From: Paragonimus skrjabini miyazakii
Taxonomy: Eukaryota; Platyhelminthes; Trematoda; Plagiorchiida; Troglotrematidae
Assembly (NCBI GenBank): GCA_014338405.1
Contig: JTDE01001946.1
Span: forward strand, 53,206 to 117,205
Reading direction: 5' to 3'
Length of the DNA: 64,000 bases
Positions 12,563 to 24,100 of this stretch are shown in pieces. Each line of letters opens with the position of its first letter. Position 1 is the first letter of the stretch. The notes under the pieces are model-generated. The model was not told the DNA's origin and made no database searches. It saw only the letters and a program-made list of their open reading frames with translations. A program made the position numbers and the translations under genes.

Positions 12563-12665
12563 TAGCATTAGACTGAAACTTTTCCTTTGTTAGAGCTCAC
12601 CGGTAGTGTATATCTTTACCCCGGCCTCCATACTTATGACACCAGCTTGCTGTCAGTAGCGCTAT
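12563..12665 (-). mobile_element. hammerhead SINE fragment, copy 3 (decayed)
   Basis: On the minus strand a decayed tRNA-like segment with GGAGGCCGGGGTAAAGATATAC aligns to the box B-linker region of the copy at 15855-16012, followed by a recognisable hammerhead segment (12563-12612): stem I ATACACTA, core CCGGTGA in place of CTGATGA, helix II GCTCT-AACA-AAGGA, AAA in place of GAA, and return strand TAATGCTA. Substitutions in both core blocks predict no activity. The head upstream of about 12650 is only weakly similar. Confidence 0.45.
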
Positions 12666-12669
12666 TTAA

Positions 12670-15600
12670 TTGATTACAGGAAAGACAGTCTCTTCATTTC
12701 AACATGTCCAATCATGATCAAATTGGAGTATTGCTACTGTTACTCAATTTCGACAGGAGAGACAATAGCCATTCAGTTTGCTTCTGACAATGATCCCGAG
12801 ATTAGGACCACTCTGTCAAGCTTTATTTAACCTGTTGAGCGCCCAGTGCAATTACTATCAACCGGTCAAACAGTTGCTTTCGAAATTCCAATAGGTACAT
12901 TATCTTATGATTAATGTACCATTCAGGGTAACACGTACTGACTGTGAAGTTGGATGCAGCAATGTAGGAGTCTTATCGTGAATATAATTAAGTCGAGAGT
13001 TCATGTGATGTTAGCTGTAAGATTCCAAAGAATCATGTGGCGCACGAAATATCAAAGCTTTGTCAACAACACCAGCCAACAGTACCATTGGTGCTACTTC
13101 TTAAAGTATCATGTTCCAATCAAACCGGAAACTTCTAGCATGAAAAAGTCACAAAACACCGAAACTTCTCCACATCAATCTCTCGGTTTATGCTCCCTTC
13201 CGACGGAAGTTGCCAAGTCAAAATGCATTTATGTGGCGAGCAGCTGAAGCATAAAACTCAAAACGGAGCCGTGTTTTTCAATCCTGTCAACTTCGGTTCC
13301 AAAAGAACGATTGTTGCAATCCGAACAAATTCTTTTGTATTTCTGAAAAGAGATGGAAATCACGAAAAATGGGGTCATGTAAATAAGTTGTGTGAACAAT
13401 AAAACTGACCTGAGAATTATCCAAATAAATGCAGTATAAGTTTCGACTTTTGAGCCAGGGCAGAAGTCAGACATGCCAGCTTATCCTCACGATGCCTGTA
13501 TTTAGACCGAATTTACCTCTTGACGGCCACATTTCAGTACACGGAACAGATGTCACAGTCCGACTTCATCCCAAGTCAGTTGTAACGATAATATTTTTCC
13601 AACTAACAAAAAATCAAATGTTGCTCTCCCAAACTAATTTCAAATCTTAAATTTTAAAAGAATGACGATCCAATGCGACCTCTAAGATGTACGCGGAGAC
13701 TGTGCCCGTTCATCCACAATTCAACACCAGTAATGGTTCGGCAAACTTGCTGAACCTATTCCCACTTAAATCTAGAAGGAATGTTCGAGCAAAAAATAAA
13801 CGCTGTTCGTTTTGTCGTCGTGCTGTTCACGGCGGCGCACACAGGTTGGCCAAATAAATGGATTCGTGGACGCCATTTTCAAGAGCCAGTACACTGTGTA
13901 AAAATTCAAACGTGAAAGATAATCATTTGCAGACCACAATTTCACCGTAGTTTTGGGTTCTCCAGTGTAAACGGCACGACTAAAAATTCACGAGTGTCCC
14001 GGTTATCTTGACGTTATTGATAGAGCACGCGTCAGTCATGGCAGCTACGTGATAAAAAACGTAATGCATGTGGTGTAGCACAGTTTCATATCGTTTGACT
14101 AATTGCTTTACTTATTGCTATCCATACAGTTACTTGTGGCTCACAAAAATAACCACATTCACAGCTTCTGGCCATCCCTTGAGCCGAAGTCAACGCTGGG
14201 TTCACGCCAGTTCCTTACTTGCAGTTAGTTCAGCAAATTCGATTATAACACATTCATATTTGTTAGTGGTGGGATCTAATAGTCTACTGCTTCTGTGTTG
14301 GTAGTGAATGCAAAACTGTCGTTATTGGTCATCTTGAGATATTCCCTATGCGAGGCCTTTGTGAAACCGAGATTTCAAGCCAGATATTGAAAATAATTAA
14401 AACATAATCGCCTGATCAAAAGTTTGTTAATGAAACCTTCAGCCCCTTAAGACACCCGGAAATACCCAAGCAGTGATCACATTTATAGAAGAGAATCAAT
14501 TGCAAGTGAAACGTTTGGTAGACCGGATGTTGGCGCGATTCCTGAGCAGTCTAGGTCTATTTTCTTGTCTCGATTTGAAAATAGTGAGCTGATTTACAGT
14601 GAAACATTGTTACAAGTTTAGGCTTCAACGCGAACGATTTGGTTTTCACGCACGACGTAAAAAGTGAATCAAGCCGCCTGACTTTATTAGTGCCTCACGC
14701 AAGCATGTAGTTAGCTTGCACATTGTGAGATTGACAGCGCTGCATAAAAGTTGGTTAGATAATTCCATACTGTGAAGTTCACTGTCATTCAAACAGTTTT
14801 TTCCTAAAAACCACATGAAGCAAAATGTGTTAGCTAATATAAAGAAACTCTTCTGCCTACAACGTAGAAGATAAAAGGTAGACTTCGTACGCTGTTCGTC
14901 GAACTTTTGCAGTTGCTTCAATCAGACGGTTTGAGCGGTTAAAATCAGACCACAGTAAAACAAACACACGAACGTAGCAGTTTGGTAGTCGTCGAAACAG
15001 TATCAAAGTTGTAGCCGCACATTTCTGCGCGACAAGACTGGATGGAGATGACAGGCTAGGTCGATCTTGGTGATAAGTAATAAACGACTTTTCTCATCGC
15101 GTACAGAACTCCAAAATTATCTGCTCGGTCAATCGTTCCTTAAGTAATCCGGTGAAGTCGATGTGGATGTGATTGTTTTCTTCTGGTATTCCTTTTTATG
15201 TGTTGTTGGATGGTTGCATAATCGTGCATTGAACTCATTTCACAAGACGGTCCGCCATTCAGGTTCCAAGCGAGCGCTCACTTTCGTCAACTTAGAGTGA
15301 GCCGCATACCCACCGGCATTTGGTTTGGTGAAATGAGGTAATTATCTGGTTTAAAATGGAAGTGTCTGTACAGTTTTGTAAACCATAATTGGGTTCGCAG
15401 TACGGAATGAGCAAACAACAATAAAAACGATGTGCATGGTTTCTTTTGAGTGGCAGCCGTAAGTCTACTGTTCTGTTAAGGCCAGATTTACTAGCGAGTT
15501 AACTTGTTCATTTATCTCACTGAAATTCCTTGCATCTTTTCTAGGATTACCGTTACCATTTTATGAAATTACGTAAGCTTAGACTGTCGGCAGCGGTTAC

Positions 15601-15850
15601 CTGGAAAAATACTGCATCAGAGCACGCCCCTATACCATGAATTTCAGAGCTGGATTCTTAAGAAGTATACAGGCACGACCAATAACACAGCAAATGATTT
15701 GGACACTTAGAATCGACCGGTTGGACCTGATTTAACAAATGGAAGGCTGTCGCTCTCGAGAGGATACACCTTTAATTAGGGACACCGTTAATGTATCCTT
15801 AATTTCAAGTTGAACATCACCCACAATTGATCGCAGCTACCACATTCCCA
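12670..15850. other. no supported gene
   Basis: No recognisable gene or repeat. Open frames reach only about 97 codons and lack known domains. Confidence 0.5.
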
Positions 15851-15880
15851 TAGACTATCCAATCGGCCCCTTTCGAAAAG

Positions 15881-15929
15881 ATGCACTAAACTCGAGTATC
15901 ACTCTCATTAGAGCTCGTCAGTAGTGCAT
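15881..15929 (-). ncRNA. type I hammerhead ribozyme, SINE type
   Basis: Minus strand, in order: stem I strand ATGCACTA; core CTGACGA (CUGANGA satisfied); helix II GCTCT-AATG-AGAGT (closing pair is a G-T wobble); GAT where GAA is canonical; stem III ACTCGAGT, self-complementary; T at the cleavage position; stem I return TAGTGCAT, a perfect 8-bp complement of the first strand. Apart from one A-to-T change in the conserved GAA and the wobble, every element is present. The very short stem III is typical of animal hammerheads thought to act as dimers. The GAA change probably abolishes or greatly weakens cleavage in this copy. Confidence 0.75.
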
Positions 15930-15945
15930 ATCCTCGCCACTGCCG

Positions 15946-15956
15946 GGACTAGAACC
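15946..15956 (-). promoter_or_regulatory. pol III box B-like element
   Basis: GGTTCTAGTCC on the minus strand, one base from the consensus GGTTCGANTCC, at the expected distance (about 40 nt) from a box A-like AGTGGCGCAGTGG at 15989-16001. Supports a tRNA-derived internal promoter for the SINE. Confidence 0.65.
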
Positions 15957-16014
15957 ACAGCCACGCTTTGATGAGGCAACCGTGTTTACCACTGCGCCAC
16001 TAACCTCACATTAG

Positions 16015-19000
16015 GCATGACCGAATTATCATATGTGAACACACAACCACTTTCGCTTAATTTATTCAGGGAACGAGCAGAACAAATGTCGCCAGATCAA
16101 TGTATGTCCGAATGTCAACATCGCGTGCCCCATGTACTCGGCCACTTGACAAGTCATAGCGTGAGCAACATATATCGCTCCGAACCAATCACAATCAAGG
16201 TTAGTGCACGTACGATGGACAAAATTGTCTGTCCACGTGCTGACTGTAGGGGGCTCCAAAAACAGTCAACTCCCTATTGAGTGCTCAAATGACGCAAGCA
16301 ATATCCATGTCATGGAAACGATCACACCATCAATGCGCAATCGGCACGAACTTTTGCGCCTTTACATCAGTGACTGAGGACAGTAAACCGACGGGATTAA
16401 GCTGTTTGGCAAAAAGGTGAACAAGCCCAATTAACATCGATTTGTTGGCTCGGATCTCATTTGGAAAGGCGGGGTTGTGACTCACATTTCACAACATTCC
16501 GAGAGACGTGCAGCCTTATATTTTACTTCCTGAGAGTGAAGTAGGCCATTGTTAGTATACCTCACTCCTCTGTTTCAATCGATTTAGAGATCTTTATTGA
16601 AAAGTGATCGTTCATCCAGCCACCCGTCTTATCGACTCAACATAACTCCTGTGAACTTAGCATTCAGACTTCAAAAGTGAATGATCAATTATAGTGTGAA
16701 GGCGGCCTGAGCAGAAGTGGTCTGCCTACGGAAAATCAGGCAGAAGTGCAAGCGTGCGAATTTCAATGGAAATGCGATTTGATGACAGCATGCATATTCC
16801 CCCAGTGTAAATTGGCGACGATTCACTTCAAGAATGCGCTACAATCTGGTTAACCAGAAAACTGGAGTTGGTCTTTTAGATTACACGGTTACCTGCCTGA
16901 TTCACAACGACGTAGGGCGGAGGCAGTTACAATTATCACTGTATTCCTAGAATAACAGGATATTTTAAGATGTTATCTTTATAGGTACGTAATTCGTCTT
17001 ACGATAAAAATACCACTCTTTTCGGGACGAAATCGCTGCCAGTACGTTGTTCATTTTTTGTGTAGCTTTGAACACTATTTAGGACATAGTATTTTGTCAG
17101 ACAGAGCGGTATTAATAACCGATTATTGTGGTAAGTCGCTTGCTCAAAAAAGAAATCATACTCGTTATAGGCCAGGGTCTGCTGGTGATTCAGGCTGTCG
17201 ATCAACCTGTCAACCTTTGACTGTAGTTGCGGAACTCTATTTTTTCTTCACAATATAGCATGCCAGTTATGATACTTGCAGTTTGCTGTAGATATCCACT
17301 AGTTTTTTCGCTAATCATTATCTTTGTCCAGTTGACTTGCTAAACATACCTTTCTTGTTTTATGATAAAAGGTCCCCTACTCTCATCTTGCAACCAATCG
17401 GTGTGAAATTAGAGAACTGCAAATGTTGTCCACTTTCTGTAGGTTAACAATGGATAAGCCGCTAAAGCGTTCCGTCCTAAAATCTGGTTATAAGAATGTC
17501 TAGCAAAGACAACCACTTGTTGAGCTTTAACGCAGAAGCTGCACTGTTAAGCAATCACAATCCAAAACCGCTAGCGATTAGCGCACCAGTGCTAGTCAGA
17601 CAATAGTTATCAGTTTTATATGCACAGAAGAAACTGACGCATTCAACCTTCATGGCACACAACCAATTTCCCCATAAGTTTGCAAACGATCAATCCTATC
17701 AAGTCAGTTCGTCCATCTGCTGCTATATGTAGTTTGCATAAAACTCGCTGACTTTACATTAGCATCCGACAACAATTATTCAAAAGGTTTTCCTCTAACG
17801 ACATATGCCTCCTCCTTATTTTGGTCAGTTTGATAACGAGAGCTCAATGTTTAGAAGTTTAGTTTTTGCTCTGTGCAAAGGTCATGAACAAAAAGAAGCC
17901 CACAGTTTATTTATATAATATGAAAGTAATTTGCATTTAACTACGAAATACTAATAGCTTGTATACGGAGAAAATAGATGTAGTCCTGCAGTGTGTTCCA
18001 CGGTGTCCGTCGACTAGCCAGCAACAAGTGGGATGGTAGCTTCATCAATCTGACCGTTCGTCAGTGCCTACACAAAATTCCTTCAGGATTCTATAAATTG
18101 TTTAACCAGTGAAAATGCAGATTATATAATAAATTGGAATGTTGTGGCTTCAAATAAAATTTGTACAGACCACCGTCGGCAGGACAAGACACGATATACT
18201 CGAACAATATGGTTATTAACTGTGGATATCTAAGTGTTCCTTTAAAAATGGTTAACGACTGTCTCATGCTTGAATCAGTACATCAAGTACCCCCAACATG
18301 TTGGTCAAAACCGTCATCTCGAATGGATGTTCCCCGTGGTCGATGATATGTTTACATTCCCGCTTTTATCCAGCTCTTGGAATCCATATTTTTCAGATCA
18401 GCAATGAGATACTAGTGAAATATTAGTTAAAAGCCATTCCCTCTTCTTCTTCAGCTTTCACGCTTGTATACATACCTTCCACTAACCCAATCCTACGAAA
18501 AAGAACTAGACCACAGGCTCACCTTTATTTCAACTCTTCGGCGAATAAACCTAATTCCACTTTCACATTAGGCAACCATGTAAACCAGTAGGACATTGAC
18601 CCTACGTCAGGAGTAGCAGATTTATCATTATCAAAATCTTTTGTTTCTCACTAATGCTCAGGTACCCACTTTCTCCGAAATAAGCTATAGTAACTGCCTG
18701 GTCAAATTCTGTTTTTGATTACGCCAGTATGAGTTTTTAGCCGCAGTAAACTTATGAGACCTATGATACTAAAGATTTCTAGCAAGAATGAAATTCACGC
18801 TCATTGCATTTTTTGAATGGAACTAACCATTTTGCCCATCTGAATGCAAAAGTTGCATACAATTATGGATCGATATCAACGCGTTAACACGTTTTTTGAA
18901 TTCCCTGTTTCGTCTATTCTTTATTCTGTTAGAACATGTATTCATGATCCCACCTCGTTGACGCTGTGGTAAACGGTGGTCCAGGATTTAGTGGGACATC

Positions 19001-19329
19001 ATCTTCATAGCAGTGTATACAATTGCGTACGTGTTCGTCAAGACTTATGAAATGTAACATCTAATGAAGGCAGCAAAAGTGAACCGTTGACCTCTGGAAC
19101 ACAATTCACGCAAACTATCCTGGATTTAGAAGACCTGTACATCAAAGTTGTGTAGTCGTTTTGGAGGGGTGTTTTGGAACAACGTTGTTATGCTTACTCG
19201 TATGTATTTTTCTTATCAGTGTTTCAGTCCAATTCACTAATATGGTTGCATCTTAAGTAGAACAGGCGCAAATAATCTCGTTAGCTCACAAAAACCGACT
19301 CGCAAAATCAAGTGCTGAGGCACATACTA
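16015..19329. other. no supported gene
   Basis: No recognised feature. Frames at 16017-16280 (+) and 16062-16259 (-) overlap each other and show no domain. A short stretch at about 18965-18990 resembles part of the SINE head but is too short to call. Confidence 0.5.
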
Positions 19330-19620
19330 CTAAATGACCCAGTCCCCAAAGAATTTCAAAATCACCATAGTCGCATCAGGATGTTGTCCAAGCACCTTCC
19401 AGTTCGTAATTTTGTCGCCCAGCACCGTCCTCACATCCTTTTGGATGTGTGTCTGGGTCTGACGCTTTGATTTTCCCCGAAAGCCAACCGAAGCGGAACA
19501 TAGGCTTATGTTCACTAATTTATTCGGAGAAAGTCTGAGTAAATTTGAAAAAAGGAACCACTTGGTGTTTCTGCTGAGGTCGTCAGTGCCAACCACATAT
19601 ACAACTTCTCTGGCATTCAT
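19330..19620 (-). CDS. open frame with weak SGNH/esterase-like motif
   Basis: A 96-codon frame opening at a genuine ATG. Near its start, VVYVVGTDDLSRNT resembles the hydrophobic strand plus GTNDL block of SGNH/GDSL-type hydrolases. Such esterase domains are known in ORF1 of CR1-like non-LTR retrotransposons, so this could be a retroelement remnant. The other catalytic blocks (the nucleophile GDS and the C-terminal D-x-x-H) are not present, and the rest of the frame is not recognisable. It may equally be chance. No splice context was identified. Confidence 0.2.
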   Translation of the reverse strand: MNAREVVYVVGTDDLSRNTKWFLFSNLLRLSPNKLVNISLCSASVGFRGKSKRQTQTHIQKDVRTVLGDKITNWKVLGQHPDATMVILKFFGDWVI

Positions 19621-20032
19621 CAGGACCGCGCAGTTAAATCTTAAACTAACATGTTGTTTTATATTCGCGTAAGATGAAGGTCACTTCATATTTAGCTTTG
19701 TCATTATTCATCCTCATGCCCTAAGGCCTTAATTTTCTCCCACTATTGACCCATTTTTGGCACGCCTGTCCCCATTACCTTCAATTAGTTCAGTCGGTCG
19801 TTGCAGTTTATTAGGTAGCAGTTTGATGAGAGCGGCGTCCGCTCCATAAACGTAGTTCAAAACTGACTATCCGCCACATGTAAATGCGGTTGCGAGCTCA
19901 AGTGTAGCACGCACATAGCCACCTGATCATTTCGCACTAAGCCTGCATTGACCAGTCATCCCAAGCGTATATGGGTTCTAAAGCAATTTGTTCCCTTTAT
20001 GAACTTGAATAAGGCAATGAGAAGACGTAAAT

Positions 20033-20080
20033 CATGTGATGTCCTCCGGAGTAACATTTCGTACATTCTGATCACACATG
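20033..20080 (-). ncRNA. minimal hammerhead motif downstream of PLE
   Basis: Minus strand, in order: stem I CATGT; GTGATCA where CTGATGA is canonical (two substitutions); an 8-nt helix II segment GAATGTAC; GAA; stem III ATGT...ACAT with an inner self-complementary CTCCGGAG; C at the cleavage position; stem I return ACATG, fully complementary. It starts about 115 nt beyond the end of the PLE endonuclease at 20137-21147, on the same strand, matching the ribozymes at 44834-44876 and 46245-46284. PLEs of animals are known to carry minimal hammerheads in their flanking repeats. The two core substitutions predict loss of activity here. Confidence 0.6.
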
Positions 20081-20136
20081 GACATGTAACTAATTTTAAA
20101 CATTAAGACAGGGTTCCGTAGGGCGGAAATAATGGC

Positions 20137-21147
20137 TTAAGGGATTAGACAGACAGACACGGAAATGAAGATTAAACAAATGGGGATACTGACTACCAAG
20201 GCAGCCGCAACGTCAACACAAATTGTTTCTGAACACACAGGGGGGGGATTATAACATCTGATAGCCAAAGCCTCAGCAAACTGGAGGATACGCTTCCGGT
20301 GACTTCGAAAAATCACAGAGAATGCGTCACAAACCTTGACTCTGTGTCCTGTTTGGATTAGACGTTTCGCTATTGATGATGCCGGGTGCCGTCCGTTGGC
20401 CTCTATGCACGCGCCTGGCGTTTCTAGTTGTGTTTCCAACCATTTGGGAACATGCTCCTTGATACGAGAAGCCAGCTGACGATCTGTCCTCCCTATGTAG
20501 CTCATACTGCAGCTACATGAATATTTGTATAAACAATGGGATGTGACAGATGTAGGCTGTTTGTTCGTAGCCGAGGAGACTGGTAAGACCTTCGTTCGTT
20601 GTATTATACATAGTTTCACAGCGTTATAAGATCTGGATACAGCAGCTGTTAGACGTCTTTTTGTCATTGTTGACCAGCCGTCCCCTAGAAACGGGAGTTC
20701 TAAGTATACCATCTTCTTTGGTACTGTTGTTTCTTGTATCCTTGGGGTGATGACACTGCTATATTTCTTGATAAATTGCGAGGGATACCCGTTGACCAAC
20801 AACGTATCTCTGAGTGTGCTTAATTCGTTTGGCAGATTATCATCTGTGCATAGCCTCCGTGCTCTGTGAAAAAGCGTTCGAACAGGGCTTCTCTTGTATT
20901 GCACTGGACAGAAACTTTTAAAATGTATATACTGTCCTGTCCAAGTAGGCTTCCTGTAAATAGATCTTCCTATTGTACCATCTGGTCTTCGGATAAGTAG
21001 AATATCCAAGAATGGAAGGCAGTTGTTTACTTCGCTTTCTCTAGTTAGCTTGAGGTTAGGATGTGCTTGATTCAACTCCAAAAATACTGCGTCCAAATCA
21101 CTTGAATTATCAAAAATATATGGGTTCGCAGTGAAAAAATAAACCAG
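20137..21147 (-). CDS. Penelope-like element: RT C-terminal region plus GIY-YIG endonuclease
   Basis: 3' half of a PLE, a retroelement whose telomerase-like reverse transcriptase is fused to a GIY-YIG endonuclease. The frame is open from 21147 to the stop at 20137. Numbering 319 residues from 21096: 25-80 hold the conserved PLE block FLDILLIRRPDG...YRKPTWTGQY; 130-165 the RT-endonuclease linker; 188-280 the endonuclease, with YSCSCSMSYIGRT (Cys194 and Cys196, YIG at 200-202), RIKEH (211-215), PASSIAKRLIQTGH (238-251) and the probable catalytic Glu275 in FAEALAIR. The RT palm with its YxDD box is missing; upstream of residue 1 only a weak remnant precedes a stop at 21148. This is 5' truncation, usual for target-primed reverse transcription. 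The lack of stops or shifts suggests a fairly recent insertion. The last 25 residues diverge from other copies. Confidence 0.9.
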   Translation of the reverse strand: MVYFFTANPYIFDNSSDLDAVFLELNQAHPNLKLTRESEVNNCLPFLDILLIRRPDGTIGRSIYRKPTWTGQYIHFKSFCPVQYKRSPVRTLFHRARRLCTDDNLPNELSTLRDTLLVNGYPSQFIKKYSSVITPRIQETTVPKKMVYLELPFLGDGWSTMTKRRLTAAVSRSYNAVKLCIIQRTKVLPVSSATNKQPTSVTSHCLYKYSCSCSMSYIGRTDRQLASRIKEHVPKWLETQLETPGACIEANGRHPASSIAKRLIQTGHRVKVCDAFSVIFRSHRKRILQFAEALAIRCYNPPPVCSETICVDVAAALVVSIPICLIFISVSVCLIP

Positions 21148-21150
21148 TCA

Positions 21151-24100
21151 CGTTTAGGGGTTTCCTTCCACCTGCTGTTGCATAACCTTCATGGTTGAGA
21201 TCTAACGTGTTTAGGAGAACTGCTGCTGTGTATATATCAAGGTAGCATCATCCAACAGGAATGCGCGAGGAATGCAAACACGTCATTAATTTGTCGTGTG
21301 TAGATAACCCGTATGATATTCTTCAATAATCCTATTGACAATTAAGCCAACACCACTTTCGCTTTGTCGGCACGCCTGTTCAGCGGAGATTCCGGACGCC
21401 TTGCGAATGGTGACACAGATCTGTATTCCAGGAAAGCGGTTCCGAGTAAATTGATGGAGGATAACTTCGGGTAGCCAACGGTTTTCATTACTAGTGCTAC
21501 CTGTGCAAATTACACAAACAAGTATTCTGTTGTGTATTTTTACCACTTTTGCCCAGTGACAATAGTTTGGTGCCTGCCGAATCTAGATAGCTGAATCAAA
21601 GGAGATATACTGTTAATCCTGTCGGTGTGCATAATCCCATTTAGGGCATATCAATACTTATTCGACTGTCCTCACAACGATCATGACATATGGATAAGAT
21701 CTCATTTGTCACTTCATGCAAATCAAAGAGTCAAATCGGTGCAACAGCCCAACCTAGTCCTGTTTCACAACTACACAGATCTACCAATCCGAGGCCGGGT
21801 GTAGGGGGCTTCCACACGCCAACGAGTTAAGTCGATTTACTTTGACGTGCGGGCGTCCGAACACATGCCAAGCATTCTCTATGCACAAACCGCTCAATGA
21901 CTTGCTGACAGCCTCCTCTACATATTGACACGCCCAAAAGAATCCAAGTACACGAGTTAGTTAGGGCAGTATTTTGTTTTTTAGTGAACTACAACTTAGG
22001 TGTCCACATACTGTAAAGCAGGTGGGATGGTCTAAGTAAACAGAACACCAAGCTGTTTCTATTGTTAATGTGTAAGGTGGAAAACAGTGAAGTGGTGAAA
22101 AGAGTGTCTGTTCAGCTCAACTCCAAAGGGGGCTAATGCACAAAGCTTTGACCGGCTTATCGAGTACAACCGGCGTCAAACGTATTTGATTCATTCGTAG
22201 TTTGGCAGGCGGTGCTTTTTATGTACTTCGATAGTCGTGTTCTTTTAAAATAAAAAGGGGGCTGCCATTTTTTCGTGCCGTGTGATAGAGGCACAAGTTC
22301 AACGGGGTCCGTATAGGTTTAATACAACGCTTTAACTGAATTACCTGGCACAAAACCTGTGGAAAAAAAATTAGCTGGACTATCCACTTTGGTGTTTTGT
22401 AGACTGATCGAAACTATCGTCCTCGGTACATAGAAACGTCGAGGAACGAGAATTGGCTGTTATAATCCTAACATGAGGCAAGTTTGCCTTAGATGCGCAC
22501 CGGATTCATTGCACCAGACGACTTATTTTAAAAGTGTCAGTGTTTACTCTTGACGAAGACGTCGTCCATACAACACCGGTACACAAATACATTTTTTTAT
22601 CTGATCCCTCTTCACTTTGGCCATGAAGACCATTGGTAAGATATCCGTATGTGTTGTTCATGACAGGTTTGAAACTGAACAGTATTACGTGAGTTCAATG
22701 AATGTCATGCTGGTAAAAACAAATCTTCACGGGGTTCTGGAGAAGTCGTCTGACTTATTTCATATTCAGTGTGTTGCGTGAAAAACAACTTGTTGCGTTA
22801 AAGTCAAAATTTTCAACAGCACATTTTCTCACCAGACTCCTTGCCGTATTTTTGTAGGCAAAATCCGAACCCTTCCGTGTCGCGCCTGTTAGCAGGTGGT
22901 TGATTATTTTGTGAAACATTTTTGGCAATTTGAGAGTTTATGAGAAGAGCTAAAATGGTCACTGAAAACTGCAGCTGACCAGAAAGTGGGTCAGGTTTAA
23001 GTGTACTGGTAGGTTTATAACTTCAAACCTGCAAATCCATATGCGAACAAAATCACTGGTATCCTCGACACATATGTGATGGACGTGCTGAAAATCATGC
23101 CATCAGATCCAATGAACACAGTACACCCTAGCCGTGAGGTAAGCGCCGTAGCAGTTTAATGTTTTGAGCCTCTGACAGAACAGTAGTTTACTGTAACGTT
23201 TTTCGTGTCATTGCATAAAATACTTAGTGTTTGGTAACAGAACTAAAACATTGGACCTGCAGTGTACGTGTCACATAACGCCAGCTTGATATATCAAGTA
23301 TTACTGGTTTCATCCAACTCACGCGTTTTAACAGCTCAGGATTGCAACTAGTGATACGAAAGTCAACTGATTATCAAGGCCGAACCAAAGCACTCGAACG
23401 GGACCGCGAACCATTCAGCAGTGCAAATACGACAATGAGAAAGTTAGCTTCTTCCGTTCGCGGTAGATTATATAACAAATATGAGAAACTACCCCCAGAT
23501 ACCACATTAACGATAAATTCAGTAACAAGCGAATCAGAAGCAAAGACAACGACCGTTAAATGCTCACCCTACTTAAGGCAGTCCGATTAATGGACCACAG
23601 TGAAGAAGGGAATAAACCACCTAATTGAGCGAAGCTCAGGTAATCATTTTGCATCAAATCTATGAGGTCAGGACTCTGAACCCAGTGATCTCAACCTGAT
23701 AATCTGATGTTATTCTCCTTCCGGTGAACGGAGGTTGCAGGTCACAATTATCCACATTCGTAAAAATCAAACTTCTGTAATTCAGTCATTGCAGGTATAC
23801 TGGTGGGTCTGCTGTTTAGATACTAAACCCCAAGCCGAAGAAAAAAATCTCACCATGGAGATATTGGTGTCACTACTTTTCTATGGAAATGTCCGACGAT
23901 TCTAAACAATGCAGGGTTGAGTTCATTTGATTATTTGCCTTTCGAGGGGGCTGGTAAAGAGAGTTGTCTGTGCTGTCAACTGCGATGGGACTGGAGTGTA
24001 TTAGCAAGTCGCCCTGATCAAGTTTCTGTTGTCAAAGTGATTAATAGCTTTCTGCCATCCCCCGTGTAGCTGAAAACAGACAGTCCATAAGAATAGTCGT

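Larger units (their letters stand above)
15855..16012 (-). mobile_element. hammerhead SINE (Sm-alpha-like), best-preserved copy
   Basis: Read on the minus strand the element has a tRNA-like head with internal pol III promoter boxes (box A about 15989-16001, box B 15946-15956), a short linker ending GAGGATATG, a near-complete type I hammerhead (15881-15929) and a tail with TTCGAAAGGGGCCG. The layout, pol III promoter plus hammerhead in a short non-coding retroposon, is that of the schistosome Sm-alpha SINE family. At least three other relics in this window share the head-linker-ribozyme order. A SINE has no protein of its own and would depend on a partner LINE or PLE. The ends are set by similarity between copies; I could not find target-site duplications. 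Confidence 0.7.

Noticed and set aside
19560..19600. Minus-strand CTGACGA, 8 nt, GAAA resembling the PLE-type minimal hammerhead
   Set aside because: No stem I complement and no G-C closing of the 8-nt segment. The text lies in the open frame at 19330-19620, so a chance match is more likely.
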